The notes under the pieces: model-generated
Told to the model about the DNA's origin: nothing
The model's database searches: none
The model's input: only the letters and a program-made list of their open reading frames with translations
Source of the DNA: Thinopyrum elongatum
Lineage: Eukaryota > Streptophyta > Magnoliopsida > Poales > Poaceae
NCBI GenBank assembly: GCA_011799875.1
Contig: CM022299.1
Coordinates: 353,196,526 to 353,260,525, forward strand
Direction of reading: 5' to 3'
Length of the DNA: 64,000 nucleotides
Program-made: the position numbers and the translations under genes
Part shown: positions 33,976 to 46,002 of the stretch, one piece after another
How the letters are laid out: every line of letters starts with the position of its first letter
Numbering within the stretch: position 1 is the stretch's first letter

Positions 33976-36688
33976 ATGATGCCTGCCAAACGCCCCCTTT
34001 CCCACAGATCCCCATCCCCATCCCCCACTCCAGAGCGTCGCAGCCTAAGCCCGGCTATGCTTCCCGTGGAGCTCGAGGAGCGACTGGCCCAAAAGAGGTG
34101 TATCGCGGTCTCTTTGCCCGACGTCGCCGAGGAAGCTGACGACCATTACTGGCCGCAAGCACTCAATTAGCGGGCTAGAGTATGCGGGTATGTCGCGGAC
34201 GCCGGCTACGACATCGAGGTCGTCGACAGCGACGGCCTTAGGCGGGCTATGTCACAGGATAAGTGGCCCACCCCCAACCCCTTGGGTTCAACCGCCGTCG
34301 ATCTCATCCATGGCCCCGCCGTTGATCTCCTCTGGCTCGCTGTCAAGAATTTGCCATCGTACATCGCCATCGAGCCCCTTTTGTCATTTCTGAAGGACAC
34401 GTTCTGTGATGTTGGCTTGGGATCCATAGCTTCCAAGTCAGACCTCATCGACGGCGACCACGAGGAGGGTACCCTCTCCGTCTCTTCCAAGGGGAAAGAG
34501 CCCATCTGCTCTTCCAAGGGGAAAGAGCCCGTCTGCGACATCAGGAAGGGCACCCTACAGTTGTGCTCTTCCAAGGGGAAGGAGCCCATCTGCGACAACA
34601 TGGAGCGCATCCAGGGTCCGTGCTCTTCCCATGGGAACGAGCCCATCTGTGACAAGTGAGGAAACCCATCGAGTCGCTTTTGTAGTGTAGTGAGAATATG
34701 TCCAGTTTTAATTGGTATATTTGGTTGTTTGCAGTATGCCTTGTTTATTTCAGTTGTTCACAATGTGATGCTCTATATGTGCAATTATTTACTGTGCAGT
34801 ACATTTCATCAATCCAGTTTTAAACATACCGATAGGAATGCATATATTTGCTTGCTGTTAAGCCTGTTATAGCTAGCATATGCCTCTTTTAAAGTTTTTT
34901 GATTGTTCGGTTGTTTGTAGTTAGCATATGTCCAGTTTCAAATGCTATCTTTGGTTGTTCGTAGTATGCCTTGTTTATTCCAGTTATTCACAACGTGATG
35001 TTCTATATGTGCAAGTATGAACTGTGCAGTTCAATTTCATCAGTACCAATTTCAACAATACCACTATGAATGACTACATTCGGTTCCTGCATCTTGTAGT
35101 TAACATGCCTTTCCATTTTTATTTAACAATAACCAGTGTACTTAGATCGGCACAATACCAGTTTGAATGACTATGTTTGCTTGTTGTTAAATGTTAGGCC
35201 TGTTGCAGTTAACACACCTTTCCACTTGTTTTGCTTTACTAGCGTGCTTAAACCTACACACTGAAGCTATCTTTTGGAGATTATTTTGTCTGCCATGGAT
35301 AATTTTGGTTGATGTTTGGCCTGTTGTGCTTAACATGCCTCTTGATGTACCTACACAGGACAATTTTGGGAACGACTGATGTTTTCCATCAAGGTTAGTT
35401 TCATCCCATGGCTTATATATACTCACTGTTTGGGATATCGGTAGCTGGTACCATGTAGGCCGGGGGCTGATAAGGGACTAATCGGTGAATCAGACTTTTA
35501 ACTGAATATATCTGTAACCCATTTATCGTTAGGTTAACTGGGGCCATATGTAATATATCTGAGGCTACATAGCAACATGCACTGTACTTAATGTCTAAAT
35601 ATGCAATCCTAGGCTACATAGCAACAAGGAAGAGTGTTACCTTAATGTTCTGATGATGTCTAGATATACGTAGAAGAGCAGCAGCAGCAACAACAACAAC
35701 ATAGCCCTGTTTGGATACTCAACTTAGCTAGAGGTTAGAGTTAGTTTCTAGCTCATGACTAACCCTGAAGGCCTGAATTAACTCCATTCAAAGAGGTGTT
35801 TGGATGGCAGGGTTAGATTGACAATAAATGCACTAGGAGAACTAGCTCCAATTAGCACCTCTTGGGTTTGATAGTTTTTTTGGGTGGGTTAGATGCAACT
35901 AGCTCAAACTAGCCCTCATGTTTGGATATACTTTAGGGCTATTTGAGCACGAACTAGCTCAAACTAACTCTAACCCATGGATACAGCAGCAGTTAATCAG
36001 CCGATAATTTGTAAGAATGCAATAAACTCCTTCCGGCCCATAATATAAGATGTTAATTCATCTAATATGTGAGTATATTGGATGTTATAAGATATTATAA
36101 AAGAGTGTTGTACTACATCATTGTGCAATTGTTGTTTAGCTTCTAATATTAACTTGGTGCTTTTAGGTACATGTCATTGGTAAAGATCCGCGCTTCGACC
36201 CTTTCTGTGTATGGGGCAATGAGATATCGATGAACCAGCATCAAGTGAGGAAGCTGATAAAGATTGTTAGTAAAATGGGTCAAAAGATGGCAATTAAACT
36301 ATTTGTTTACACTTTATCCAAGACAACAGCGAACTGCAGGATGGTAAGTAAGAACTCTGCAGCCTTCTTTTTACTGCCCATAATGAGTTGTGTTAGATGA
36401 CAATGTCTGAATCTTTTTCCTTTGCAGTGGTTGCCAAAGCAGTTTACTCAAGATTACCTCTCAAACTACATGATTGGTGGGCATGCAAAGGTTAAAGTAT
36501 TTCTACCAGAACACGATGATTATCTAGATGTTTTCATGAAGACCGTGAAGGATGGGCGGTCGGCCATCACGAGGGGTTGGACTAGAGTCGTGCGTGCCTT
36601 CTGCATGGAGGAGGGCACAATATGGGCATTCTGCTTCACCTTGTTCAGTAACCAGAATATATTTCGCCTCTTTCTTTACCGTCTTTAA
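33976..36688 (+). pseudogene. B3-domain gene, at least three exons, one nonsense codon
   Basis: Exon 1 begins MMPAKRPLSHRSPSPSPTPE, hits TAG at 34168-34170 and continues in the same frame to about 34654, with five SSKGKEP(I/V)C-like repeats. Exon 36167-36343 (VHVIGKDPRFDPFCVWGNEI) ends at GTAAGT. It joins in phase 0 to 36428-36688, which encodes a B3 DNA-binding domain (MWLPKQFTQDYLSNYMIGGH; TRGWTRVVRAFCMEEGTIWA) and a TAA stop. The connection of exon 1 to the second exon is not settled. Plant B3 proteins are sequence-specific DNA binders; here the gene lies within a CACTA element and may be cargo. The N-terminal MPAKRP/MPPKRP resembles the XS-finger gene at 30362. Confidence 0.6.
35700..35995. 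mobile_element. MITE-like insertion in the B3 gene intron
   Basis: Starts near TAGCCCTGTTTGGATAC and ends near ACTCTAACCCATGGATACAG. The ends share GGTTAGAGTTAGTTT in inverted orientation (imperfect). About 295 bp, non-coding, no certain TSD. The rest of the 34660-36166 intron holds a degenerate internal repeat (CCAGTTT..ATATGTGCAA text) and no gene. Confidence 0.4.
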
Positions 36689-37552
36689 TAGTACAAGTAT
36701 ACAACTGTGGTTCATTATTCTTTATTTGGTTCTTATGTAATTCCTGAACATATGTACCTATGAATCGAATAATGCATTGGTTGTTTGAACCTGATGGATA
36801 TGAATAAAGCTATAGCATACATTCAAATTCAAATTCAAATCCGGTACAATTTGAAATAGCAGCAATTAAATTATGGTGAAATTATGCTCTCCAGGTAGTT
36901 ACGACACACACGGTTGGTAAAACACAAACGTTTGCGATATACACCATAATCCGACACGGTTCACAGAGAGGAAACGTGTGCAAGCATGCACACAGTTGCC
37001 GTTTGCAAAGCGTGTGCGGTGTCAGACAATATCACAAACGGTGCGGGCAAACTAAACGTTTGTGATAGTTGCCTTATCGTACACGATTCGCAACCATGAA
37101 CTGTTTCTGATGAAGTATGCATCGTAAACGTTGCACCACAGAATAGCGTGTGCGATAGTTGTCGTGTACGACGATGTTACGACGGTCCGACGTTTTGTAA
37201 TCCTGTCCGACACTCGTACGATGATTAGCTAATCTTCTTAATTAGTTATCGCATATGGTTTGGGAAAAGCAAATGTGTGTGATTGTATGCTTATCATACA
37301 CATTCTATAATAGTGAACTGTTTGTGATGGGCTGCGCATCGTAAACGTAGCACCACAGAATACCGACTGCGATGGCAATGCGAGCACAAACGAGTAGGAG
37401 TACTGTATATGCATCTTGGCTCCCTATCCCCGAAGGTTTCTGGGTCGTGTGGGAAGGACCCCCCTATCGCCCACACTCACTTGGCGACGGTTCCAAATGC
37501 CGTCGCGGAAAGGGGTTAAAAACCGTTCGTATAGCACCGACGCGTACCAGTG
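36689..37552. repeat. CACTA right subterminal region
   Basis: Contains at least six AAACGTTTG(C/T)GAT or GTGTGCGATAG words (36900-37380) and two copies of a block with CGTAAACGT(T/A)GCACCACAGAATA (37126 and 37331), ending at the terminus 37552. Confidence 0.65.
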
Positions 37553-37593
37553 ACATCTCAAAAGCATATTCTTCATTTTTTCGGAAACCATAC

Positions 37594-37880
37594 CTTCAGA
37601 ACATGGCTGCAAAGGAGCCCCATGTGTGCAAATTGCCCGCACTCGCAGTCGAATTCCTCACCTCCTTCAAGAACATTCACCTTATATGATACCCTACACC
37701 ATTTTTCTCTCCGTGCGGCTTCCGTATGAATTGCAAGATACAGTTTCCCTTTCTCGAGCTCCTCCACTTGGTATGCGCCGCACTCATAGAGAATATGCCC
37801 AAACTGCTCAAACATAGCTCGTGTGTATATCTTGCCGACATGTCTCTTAATAGCTAAGTTTGCTTTGTACAGTGGTCTGC
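37594..37880 (-). pseudogene. FAR1/FHY3-like gene, exon with SWIM zinc finger
   Basis: Minus strand, phase 0 at both ends: RPLYKANLAIKRHVGKIYTR to the SWIM finger FDCECGQFAHMGLLCSHVLK (Cys-x-Cys...Cys-x-His complete), then a GTATGG donor at 37593. Its first base and a duplicate of the next five (TCTGC on the plus strand) are on the other side of the Tat gypsy at 51237-51242, so the gypsy entered six bases inside this exon. Confidence 0.9.
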
Positions 37881-38770
37881 TGTCGGTGTACTAAGTGTTG
37901 GGCCACTAGTACCCCTTACTTGTGCACGGGCAGTTGTAGCCGTCCTCGTGGCAAGGCTTGCCGGGATCAGCTCGAGGTCGATTTAAGTCATCAAGGAAAT
38001 CATCAAGTCAGAGATCTGAGAATCAACAAATAAGCAACGCTGGTAATCGAAGGCCAGCCTCCCCGGCAAGATCCTTGCCGGGATGGCCCGTGGAGCCCGG
38101 CAAGCCTCGGCGCCCGACAAGGCTTGGTTCCCAGCAAAGCTCGGCGCCCGGCAAGCCCTGGCGCCCGGCAAGGATTGGTGCCCGGCAAGGATCGGCGCCT
38201 GGCGAGATTCTGCCACTATGCCACCACGCCGGCACAGCGACAAAGCCTGACATTCTGGCTCCTTCCATGGATGCGTGGCGGCGCGCCAGTGGAGGAGAGC
38301 ATAAGCGGTGCTGATGGGATGGCCCCTTTTTCCATCCCCAAGAAAGTAAGGACACCTAAACGGACACCTCACGGTGCATTAAATGCGCCTGTCCTAATCC
38401 GTCAGGGGTTAGGTATGATACCCTGTAGCTACTTTACACCTCAATGTATGTATGTTTTGCCACTGTGGAGACCCCTTTGAGCATATAAAAGGAGGCCCAA
38501 GGCAACTGCTACAGGGGAGGAGGATTTCTGGCCCATTCTGCATGCGTAGCTGCTCTTTGAACGTCCTGTTCATTGCGAGCGCTCCTGAAGGCTGGGCTCA
38601 AGAACATCAATAAGAACACAAAGCAGGAGTAGGGTTTTACGCTGATCAGCGGCCCGAACCTGGGTAAAAACTTCCCGCGTCGATCACTGGTTCTGCTCTT
38701 TGCGTATACCTTTCCCCCCGCCGAATCGTAAAGGGATCTCTCGGGATCCCATAGGTGTCGTACGCCGACA
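37881..38770 (+). repeat. 5' LTR of the Tat element
   Basis: 890 bp. TATA box TATAAAA at 38484-38490. The region 38085-38200 is a degenerate array of CGGCGCCCGGCAAG-like units; the 3' LTR lacks one 17-bp unit of it. Confidence 0.93.
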
Positions 38771-38773
38771 TCT

Positions 38774-38794
38774 TTGGCGCGCCAGGTAGGGGGT
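38774..38794 (+). other. Primer binding region of the Tat element
   Basis: TTGGCGCGCCAGGTAGGGGG begins three bases after the LTR. This is the non-initiator-tRNA type of site usual for grass Tat elements; the exact tRNA is not decided here. Confidence 0.7.
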
Positions 38795-38856
38795 CGAAGG
38801 TTGCGTGAACCTGATCTGGTGGTAGACGTCCTAGTTCCTTCATTATCTTCATCGTC

Positions 38857-41800
38857 ATGCCGCCCAAGAAGAAGAACGCTGTGACAGCACAACCGTCCGG
38901 ATCTGCTTTGCCTGCGCCTTCGTAGACAGGCGATGGTGTGGGTGCAGAAGGAAGAGGACTGGAACCCCCGTGGCGTTCTGGTGACTCAAGCCAAGCGAGC
39001 GGTATCGTTCGCAGTGGCAGTGGTAACTTGCGCGCCGCTGGATCTAGAGATGGCATTGTGTTGCCTACGGGTGGCACAACAAACTCTGGAGATCGAAGAG
39101 CGCCCGCTGGAGCTCCCGCGCCGGCGCGAGCCTCGCAACCTGCCCAGGTCATGCGAGATGAGCGACATCATGGCGCTGGTGGTTCGGGGCGTCCTCACGA
39201 AAAGGTTTCTGCGCATAGATCCCAAGATGCGCGGGACCAGCATGCACACCGAGCTGCCGGCGAAGGTGGCGCGCGGTCGCGTGACCGTGGCGGTGCTCCT
39301 TCTAACTTAGTTAGGAGTCAGAGCACCTCACGCACCTCGCACCTGTCGCCGCCACCTACGCCAACGGAAGCCTTGGCACGTGCACAGCTGCTCCTCGATT
39401 TTCCTCCCGCCCCGGAGAAGATGGAGGAGTGGCGAGCTACTATCCAGAGCCTTATCGGCTTCGCTAACAAGGATGGACCGCAAGAGGCAGGGCCCTCTCA
39501 GCGGAGGCCCATCGATCCGACGCGAGCCGGTGCAGAGAAAACCGGAGGTGGTGCAACTACAGTGCACTCTCCTCCGCGGCGTCAGCAGCGGCCGACGACT
39601 CAGCAAGTCGACCGCCATGAAGAAGTTTCCACGGCGTCGTCCGATCCACGGATGCGCCGTGATCAGCGTCTGGTTCTCCAGGAACGAGGCAAGGAGGACG
39701 CTCGAACAACCATCAAGCGGCGACGGGAAGCGCGCTATCAGTCTGATAAGCGCGCGGGGCCGATTGTCGACGAGCCCACGCCAGGGAACGTAGGAGACTT
39801 GCCTTACGAGGTAGGACCTCCAGCGTTTACCCGTGAGCTGCGGCAAGTCCAGTGGCCCAATCTCCGAACCTTCAAGCCAGAGGTCCCGGAGAAATATGAC
39901 GGCAAGACCCATCCCTCGGAGTTCCTGAGCATCTACACCATTGTGGTGCAAGCTGCCGGGGGCCGAGATGACAAGATACTCACCAACTACTTCCCGTTGG
40001 TGCTCAAACCCAACGTCAGGTCGTGGTTGATGCATCTGCCGGAGGATTCTATTTCTTGCTGGTCAGATCTGTGCCATCAGTTTGTTGGCGCCTTTGTTGG
40101 AGGCCACCAAGCTCCTGGCCAAGAAATTGATTTGCACATCATCCCTCAGAAGGAGGGCGAGTCCCTGCGCAAGCTTATGCAGAGATTCAGCCGGGTGCAA
40201 TACAATATTCCTGACGTTCATCCTGCCGCTGTCATTAGCGCGTTCCATCAGAACGTGCGTAACCGCAGAATGCGGGAAGAGCTGGCAATGAACAAAGTCA
40301 GGAGTATCGCCGAGCTTTACACTTTGGCCGACAAGTGCGCTCGAGCTGAGGAGGGGAGGAAACTCCCCGGTGAAGCTGTTGGTGCGACAGGCGACTCAGA
40401 AGAAGAAGATGCCGCGGCTCCGTCAAGGAAAGGCCGGCGGCAGAATAGGAAGCGCGGAGGCAAGGCCGTGCTTGCCGTCGAGGAATCCGGCAACCCTGGC
40501 GCCGCCAAGAAGGCCAAGGTTGGCGGCCCCGGCAAGGATCTTGCCGGGTGCCCTTCCTGTCAGGCCTTGGCGGCTGCCGACAAGTCAGAGAACTCCGGCA
40601 AGTAGTACTGCAAGATCCATCGTACTAAGGGCCATGATCTCCAGGACTGCCGGCAAGTTGAGCAGCTTGCCGAAAAGCAAAAGGCCGAATACGAGAGGCG
40701 AGACAAGGAGAAGGCCCAAGATGGTGCTGAGGGGTCCGGCAAGAAACGCGGTGGCCGAGGGGGTCGCCGCGGCAAGGCCAAACAGCAGAAGGATCGGCCC
40801 GCTCGGGGCCGAGATAAAGAAGGAGATGATGAAGAAGATGACGAATCCAGTGAGCAGGAATTCCAGAAAGCTACGGAGGCTATGTGCATTGATGGGGGTG
40901 CCTCGCTGCATTCTTCCCACCGCCAACTTAAACAGTGGATGCGGGAGGTTAATGCGGCAGAGCCATCCCCCGATGCATGTAGGCCTCTGAAGTGGTCCAG
41001 CACGCCTATCATCTTTGACGCCGAGGATCACCCTGATCGCACAACTGCAGTCGGGTGTTTGCCATTGTTGGTTTCCCCGACAATTCGCAACCTCAAGTTG
41101 ACGAAGATGTTAGTTGACGGCGGGGCCGGCCTAAACTTAATCTCACCAGATGTGCTCACAAAGCTTCAGATTCCCGACGAAGACCTTGAGGAAACGGGTA
41201 CGTTTCAAGGGGTCAATCCAGGAAGAACCCAGCCTAAGGGCAAGATCACGCTGCCAGTAACATTTGGCAGCGAGCTTAACTTCAGGACCGAAAAGGTGGT
41301 GTTTGATGTCACCAAGATCCCCATGTCATACAATGGGATCCTTGGTCGGCCAGCGCTGGCTAAGTTTATGGCGGCATCACACTACGCATACAACATCTTG
41401 AAGATGCCTGGGCCGTTGAGCGTCATCACTATCCATTCCGATAAAAAGGATGCGCTCATCTGTGCCGACCAACTTTACCGGGAAGCAGTTGCAGCACCTG
41501 CCGTCAAAGCATCTGCTCCTGCCGCTGGAACTCCCGGGGGAAAGAAGAAGACCGGCAGGAACCTTGGCGCGAACTCCGGCAAGCGCACCTCCTCGGAGTG
41601 CTGCGCTTCCGTCGAGGACGCACCAGAGAGTTCCACCGGCAAGAACAAGAAGTCCAAGGCTGCCCCGCCGGAAACCAAGAAGGTGCCTGCCAAGGAGGAC
41701 GGAACAGGGGAGACTTTCACCATAAGTTCCACCCTAGATGACAAATAGGAAAGCGCGCTCGTTGCTTTCCTGCGGGCGAATGTCGACGTGTTTGCATGGC

Positions 41801-44800
41801 AACCGTCTGACAGCCCCGGCGTTCCCAGGAAAGTAATTGAGCACCACCTTGTTGTATGTCCTTATGCGCGGCCCGTCAAGCAAAGGGTGAGGAAACAGGC
41901 TTTGGAGCGGCAAGAGTTCATTACCGAAGAAATTAAGAAGCTGGAGGCGGCAGGACTGGTCAAAGGAGTGCTTCATCCAACCTGGTTGGCCAATCCGGTT
42001 GTAGTGCGGAAAGCGAACGGGAAATGGAGGCTTTGTATCGATTATACAGATATCAATAAAGCTTGTCCAAAAGATCCTTTTCCCTTGCCGCGCATCGACC
42101 AGATTGTGGATGCCACCGCTGGTTGTGATCTCCTGTCCTTCCTTGATGCCTATTCAGGGTATCATCAGATTTTTATGGCAAAGGAAGATGAAGAGAAGAC
42201 CGCCTTTATCACCCCATGTGGTACGTATTGTTTTATACGAATGCCTTTCGGGTTGAAAAGTGCTGGTTCAACATTTGCCAGAGCAATCCAGATTGGTTTT
42301 GAGCCACAACTCCATAGAAATATGGAGGCGTATATGGATGATATAGTGGTCAAAACTAAGGATAAAGCAACGCTCATTCAAGACTTAGAAGAAACATTTG
42401 CGAACTTGCGCAAGATCAACTTGAAGCTCAATCCTGAGAAGTGCGTGTTCGGTGTTCCTTCCGGCAAGCTCCTCGGATTCTTTGTATCTTGCCGGGGAAT
42501 CGAAGCGAACCCCGACAAGATCAAAGCCATTGAGCAAATTGAAGCGCCGAGACGCGTCAAGGATGTGCGTCGTCTTGCCGGCTGTGTTGCTGCTCTAAGC
42601 AGGTTTATTTCCAAATCTGCTGAGCGCGCCCTGCCCTTCTTCAAAATTTTGAAGAAGGCAGGTCCAATGAAATGGACTCTGAAAGCGGAGGCGGCGCTGC
42701 AAGGTTTGAAGAAATACCTTTCTTCTCCGCCGACGCTAGTCGCACCTAAACCACAAGAGCCGTTGCTGCTGTATCTGGCGGCAACAAATCAAGTGGTTAG
42801 TGCTGCGCTGGTGGCGCAGAGGGAAGCCGATGAGGAGGCAACATCAGCGGCAGGACCGCCAAGTGATGCGGCAAGATCTTCCCTGGCAAGGGTTGATCCC
42901 GGCAAGACAGGATCTGCGCAAACAGAAGAGCCCGTGCAGAAGAAAAAGGTGGTCCAGCGCCCAGTTTATTTTGTTAGCTCCCTCTTACAAGGGGCTAGAT
43001 CAAGATATTCTGGTGTGCAGAAGTTGCTTTTCAGCCTCCTTATGGCCTCGAGAAAGTTGCGCCATTATTTTCAAGCACATGAGATCACCGTCGTCACTCG
43101 CTTTCCGTTGCAACGGATTTTGCAAAATCCGGAGGCAACCGGCAGGATCGTGGAGTGGGCGTTGGAGCTGTCCAGCTTTGGTCTTAAGTTTGAAAGTACT
43201 TCCACAATTCAGAGCAGGGCCTTGGCGGAGTTCATTGCAGAATGGACCCCGACGCCAGACGAAGAAGTTCAAGAAACAAGTCTCCCCGGCAAAGAAATCG
43301 ATCAGCAATGGGTTATGTACTTTGACGGGGCTTTTTCACTGCAAGGCGCCGGTGCTGGCGTGCTGCTTGTCGCACCCACCGGAGAGCACCTCAAGTACGT
43401 AATTCAAATGCACTTTCCCCGGGAGAGCTCAACCAACAACACTGTAGAGTACGAAGGTTTGCTTGCCGGTCTTAGGATCGCGACAGACCTTGGTATCAAA
43501 AAGCTCATTATCAAAGGTGATTCACAGCTTGTCGTCAGGCAGGTTAACAAGAGCTATCAAAGTCCATTGATGCAAGCCTACGTAGATGAAGTGAGGAAAT
43601 TGGAAGAGCGCTTTGACGGTCTCCAAATGGAGCATGTCCCTCATGCCGAGAACAGCGTTGCTGACGACCTGTCAAAGCGTGCTGCCCTCAAGTTGCCTGT
43701 GGAACCAGGAACTTTTGTGCTCCAATTGACTCAACCATCCGTGGCGCCATCGATGCGGCAAAAAAAAAGAGGAAAGTTGAACTCTGGCCAGTACTTCCCG
43801 GCAGAGCTCCCCGGAGCCGCCGGCAAGGAAGTTGCCGGGATTGACATGCCTGCCGGGGAACAACAGGCTCCGGCAGGGCCTCGGGTCCTTGCTGTCGAGA
43901 CCAATGTTCCCCCGGCGGACGAGATGCCCCTAGTCCTAGTTGTCGAGCCTCAGGCTCCAGCGTGGGCACAGCACATTGTCCATTTCCTTCAGACAGGTGA
44001 ACTCCCTGGGGAACAAGAAGAAGCGGAGAGAGTAGCCCGTCGGTCTGTTATGTACAAGTTCGTCGATGACGTCCTGTACAGAAAGAGACCAAACGGTGTG
44101 AAATTGAAGTGCATTCCTCGGGAGGATGGACTAGAGCTGTTGGCAGAGATACATGGGGGCATGTGTAGTTCTCACATAGGGTCAAGAGCGCTTGCCAGGA
44201 AAGCATTCCGGCAAGGTTTCTTTTGGCCCACCGCCCTCCAGGATGCGACTGCACTAGTAACCAGGTGTGAAGCGTGCCAGTTTCATTCGAAGAAATTACA
44301 TCAGCCAGCTCAAGCTCTTCAAACAATCCCTCTCTCCTGGCCATTTTCGGTCTGGGGGCTCGACATACTGGGCCCCTTCCCCCGTGCTGCCGGGGGCTTT
44401 GAGTACTTGTACGTTGCTATCGACAAGTTCACAAAGTGGCTGGAGGTGGAAGCAGTGAGGAAGGTGACAGCGCAGTCGGCTGTCAAGTTCTTCAAAGGAA
44501 TTGTTTGCCGTTTCGGTGTGCCTAACAGGATCATCACCGACAACGGCACGCAGTTCACAAGTCGCACCTTCATGCAATACGTCCAAGACCTTGGCGGCAA
44601 GATTTGTTTTGCCTCTGTTGCTCACCCGAGAAGCAACGGCCAAGTGGAAAGGGCCAATGCTGAAGTGCTGCGCGGTCTCAGGACCAGAACTTTTGACAAG
44701 CTGAAAAAGTGCGGAAGACGCTGGATTGATGAGTTGCCGGCGGTTCTTTGGTCAATCAGAACAACACCAAATCGAGCCACCGGCCAGACGCCCTTCGCTC

Positions 44801-45198
44801 TGGTCTACGGAGCGGAAGCAGTTCTCCCCACGGAACTCATATACGGATCTCCTCGAGTGCTCGCTTATGATGAGCTCGAGCAAGAGCAACTGCGGCAAGA
44901 TAATGCTGTGCTCCTTGAGGAGAATCGTCTTCAGGCTGCTGTGCGAGCTGCACGCTACCAGCAAGCTTTGCGCCGCTATCATAGCCGCAAAGTTCATGCC
45001 CGAAGCCTTGAGGAAGGCGACCTTGTTCTTCGACGGATTCAGTCCGCCAAGAATTCAAACAAGTTGACGCCAAAGTGGGAAGGCCCTTATCGGGTAGTAC
45101 GAGTCACCAGGCCTGGCGCTGTCCGCCTGGAGACCGAGGATGGCGTTCCAGTGAGTAATTCCTGGAATATCGAACATCTTCGCAAGTTCTATCCATAA
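38857..45198 (+). pseudogene. gag-pol: gag-pol of the Tat element, three in-frame TAG codons
   Basis: One frame of 2,114 codons from ATG 38857 (MPPKKKNAVTAQPSG) to TAA 45196-45198, interrupted only by TAG at 38923, 40603 and 41746. Gag core (KPEVPEKYDGKTHPSEFLSI to MREELAMNK, about 39880-40300). Short Cys/His motif YCKIHRTKGHDLQDC after the second TAG. Protease (LVDGGAGLNLIS, about 41110), RT (YMDD, 42331), RNase H, second RNase H of archaeal type (MYFDGAFSLQGAG, about 43316), integrase zinc finger (about 44150-44280) and core: Asp in WGLDILGPFP, Asp in ITDNGTQFTS, Glu in HPRSNGQVERANAEV. All catalytic residues are present. Amber codons could be CAG-to-TAG mutations or, less likely, readthrough sites. 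Confidence 0.9.
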
Positions 45199-46002
45199 GG
45201 CACGGTTGCCGGGGGCTCCCGGCAACCACCTTTTTGTACAAGTCTTGCCGGCAAGGCATGTGATCCTTTGTACAAAGCCAGGCGCAGACCCTGAGCACAG
45301 ATGAATAAAATTAAGTGTTATACATTTCCTTATTGATTCTCATGTTCACATTCATATATACATGTTTGTCTAAGATGATGTATAACACCTGATCCCGGTA
45401 AGTTCTAACGAACCGCCAAGGTTTCATCTCTTTATTTTCTCTTCTTTCTTTTTCTTAAAGACAGAAGAATTCCTCGCGTGCACATTTGCCGGGGGGGGGA
45501 AGGGAGACATGAATACCAGTTGGTGACGTTCGGAATCGTATGCTTGCCGGAGGAAGGACAAAGACAGAAAGCTAAGTCCTAAAAACTCAGAGCAAGTTTT
45601 TCTTTAATTACCAAGTTATTTCCTTGGACGATTCCGATTCTTGTATGGAAAAATCTGCACGCGAAGGAACCCTTGCTGTAATCGGTTGCGCCCTTATTTT
45701 GTTTTGAGTCCGCTCAACGATTTAAGTGGCTGCACTGAGAACACCAAGGAGTCTTGCCGGCTGCTGCGCCTCCGGCAGGCTGCTGAAGTCCCGCACCCAG
45801 CGCTCGCGGCGGGTTGCGCGCCGGCAAGTTTTTCAGTAAGCGTAGGATGAACTCCATACATAAAGGAATCAGACAAGGAAAGTAGCTAGCATGAGCCTAA
45901 ACATAGTTAAATTGTATTACATCCATGAGTTGCCGCAATCCTAACTTGAGACTTAACTGTCTTTTACATGAGATGGTGGTGGCAAGAATAAAAGGGAAGC
46001 AC
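45199..46002. other. Convergent region between gag-pol and antisense gene
   Basis: Starts with a perfect hairpin: GGTTGCCGGG (45204-45213), loop GGCT, CCCGGCAACC (45218-45227), five bases after the pol stop, and an AATAAA at 45304-45309. The hairpin and signal are plausible 3' processing elements for the sense RNA. No gene; a G-rich run lies at 45490-45500. Confidence 0.5.

Larger units (their letters stand above)
23247..37552. mobile_element. CACTA transposon carrying several genes (14.3 kb)
   Basis: Left end CACTACTGCAGGATGCTGCT at 23247; right end is the inverse of CACTGGTACGCGTCGGTGCT at 37552. Both have a GTGCTA/CTGCTA word about 17 bases in. The flanks are ACA (23244-23246) and ACA (37553-37555), the 3-bp TSD expected of CACTA. 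Both ends carry subterminal AACGTTTGCGAT-type repeats. The insertion is in an intron of the FAR1-like gene. No TNP2/TNPD-type transposase was recognised inside; instead four unrelated gene-like units are present (24027-24748, 25613-28503, 29365-30362, 33976-36688). Confidence 0.75.

Noticed and set aside
38509..39152. Minus-strand frames at the 5' end of the Tat gag
   Set aside because: Shadows of the gag frame with no splice link to the antisense gene, which starts at 49958.
43672..45073. Antisense frames over integrase
   Set aside because: Mirror the coding strand's composition; the sense frame has all integrase motifs.
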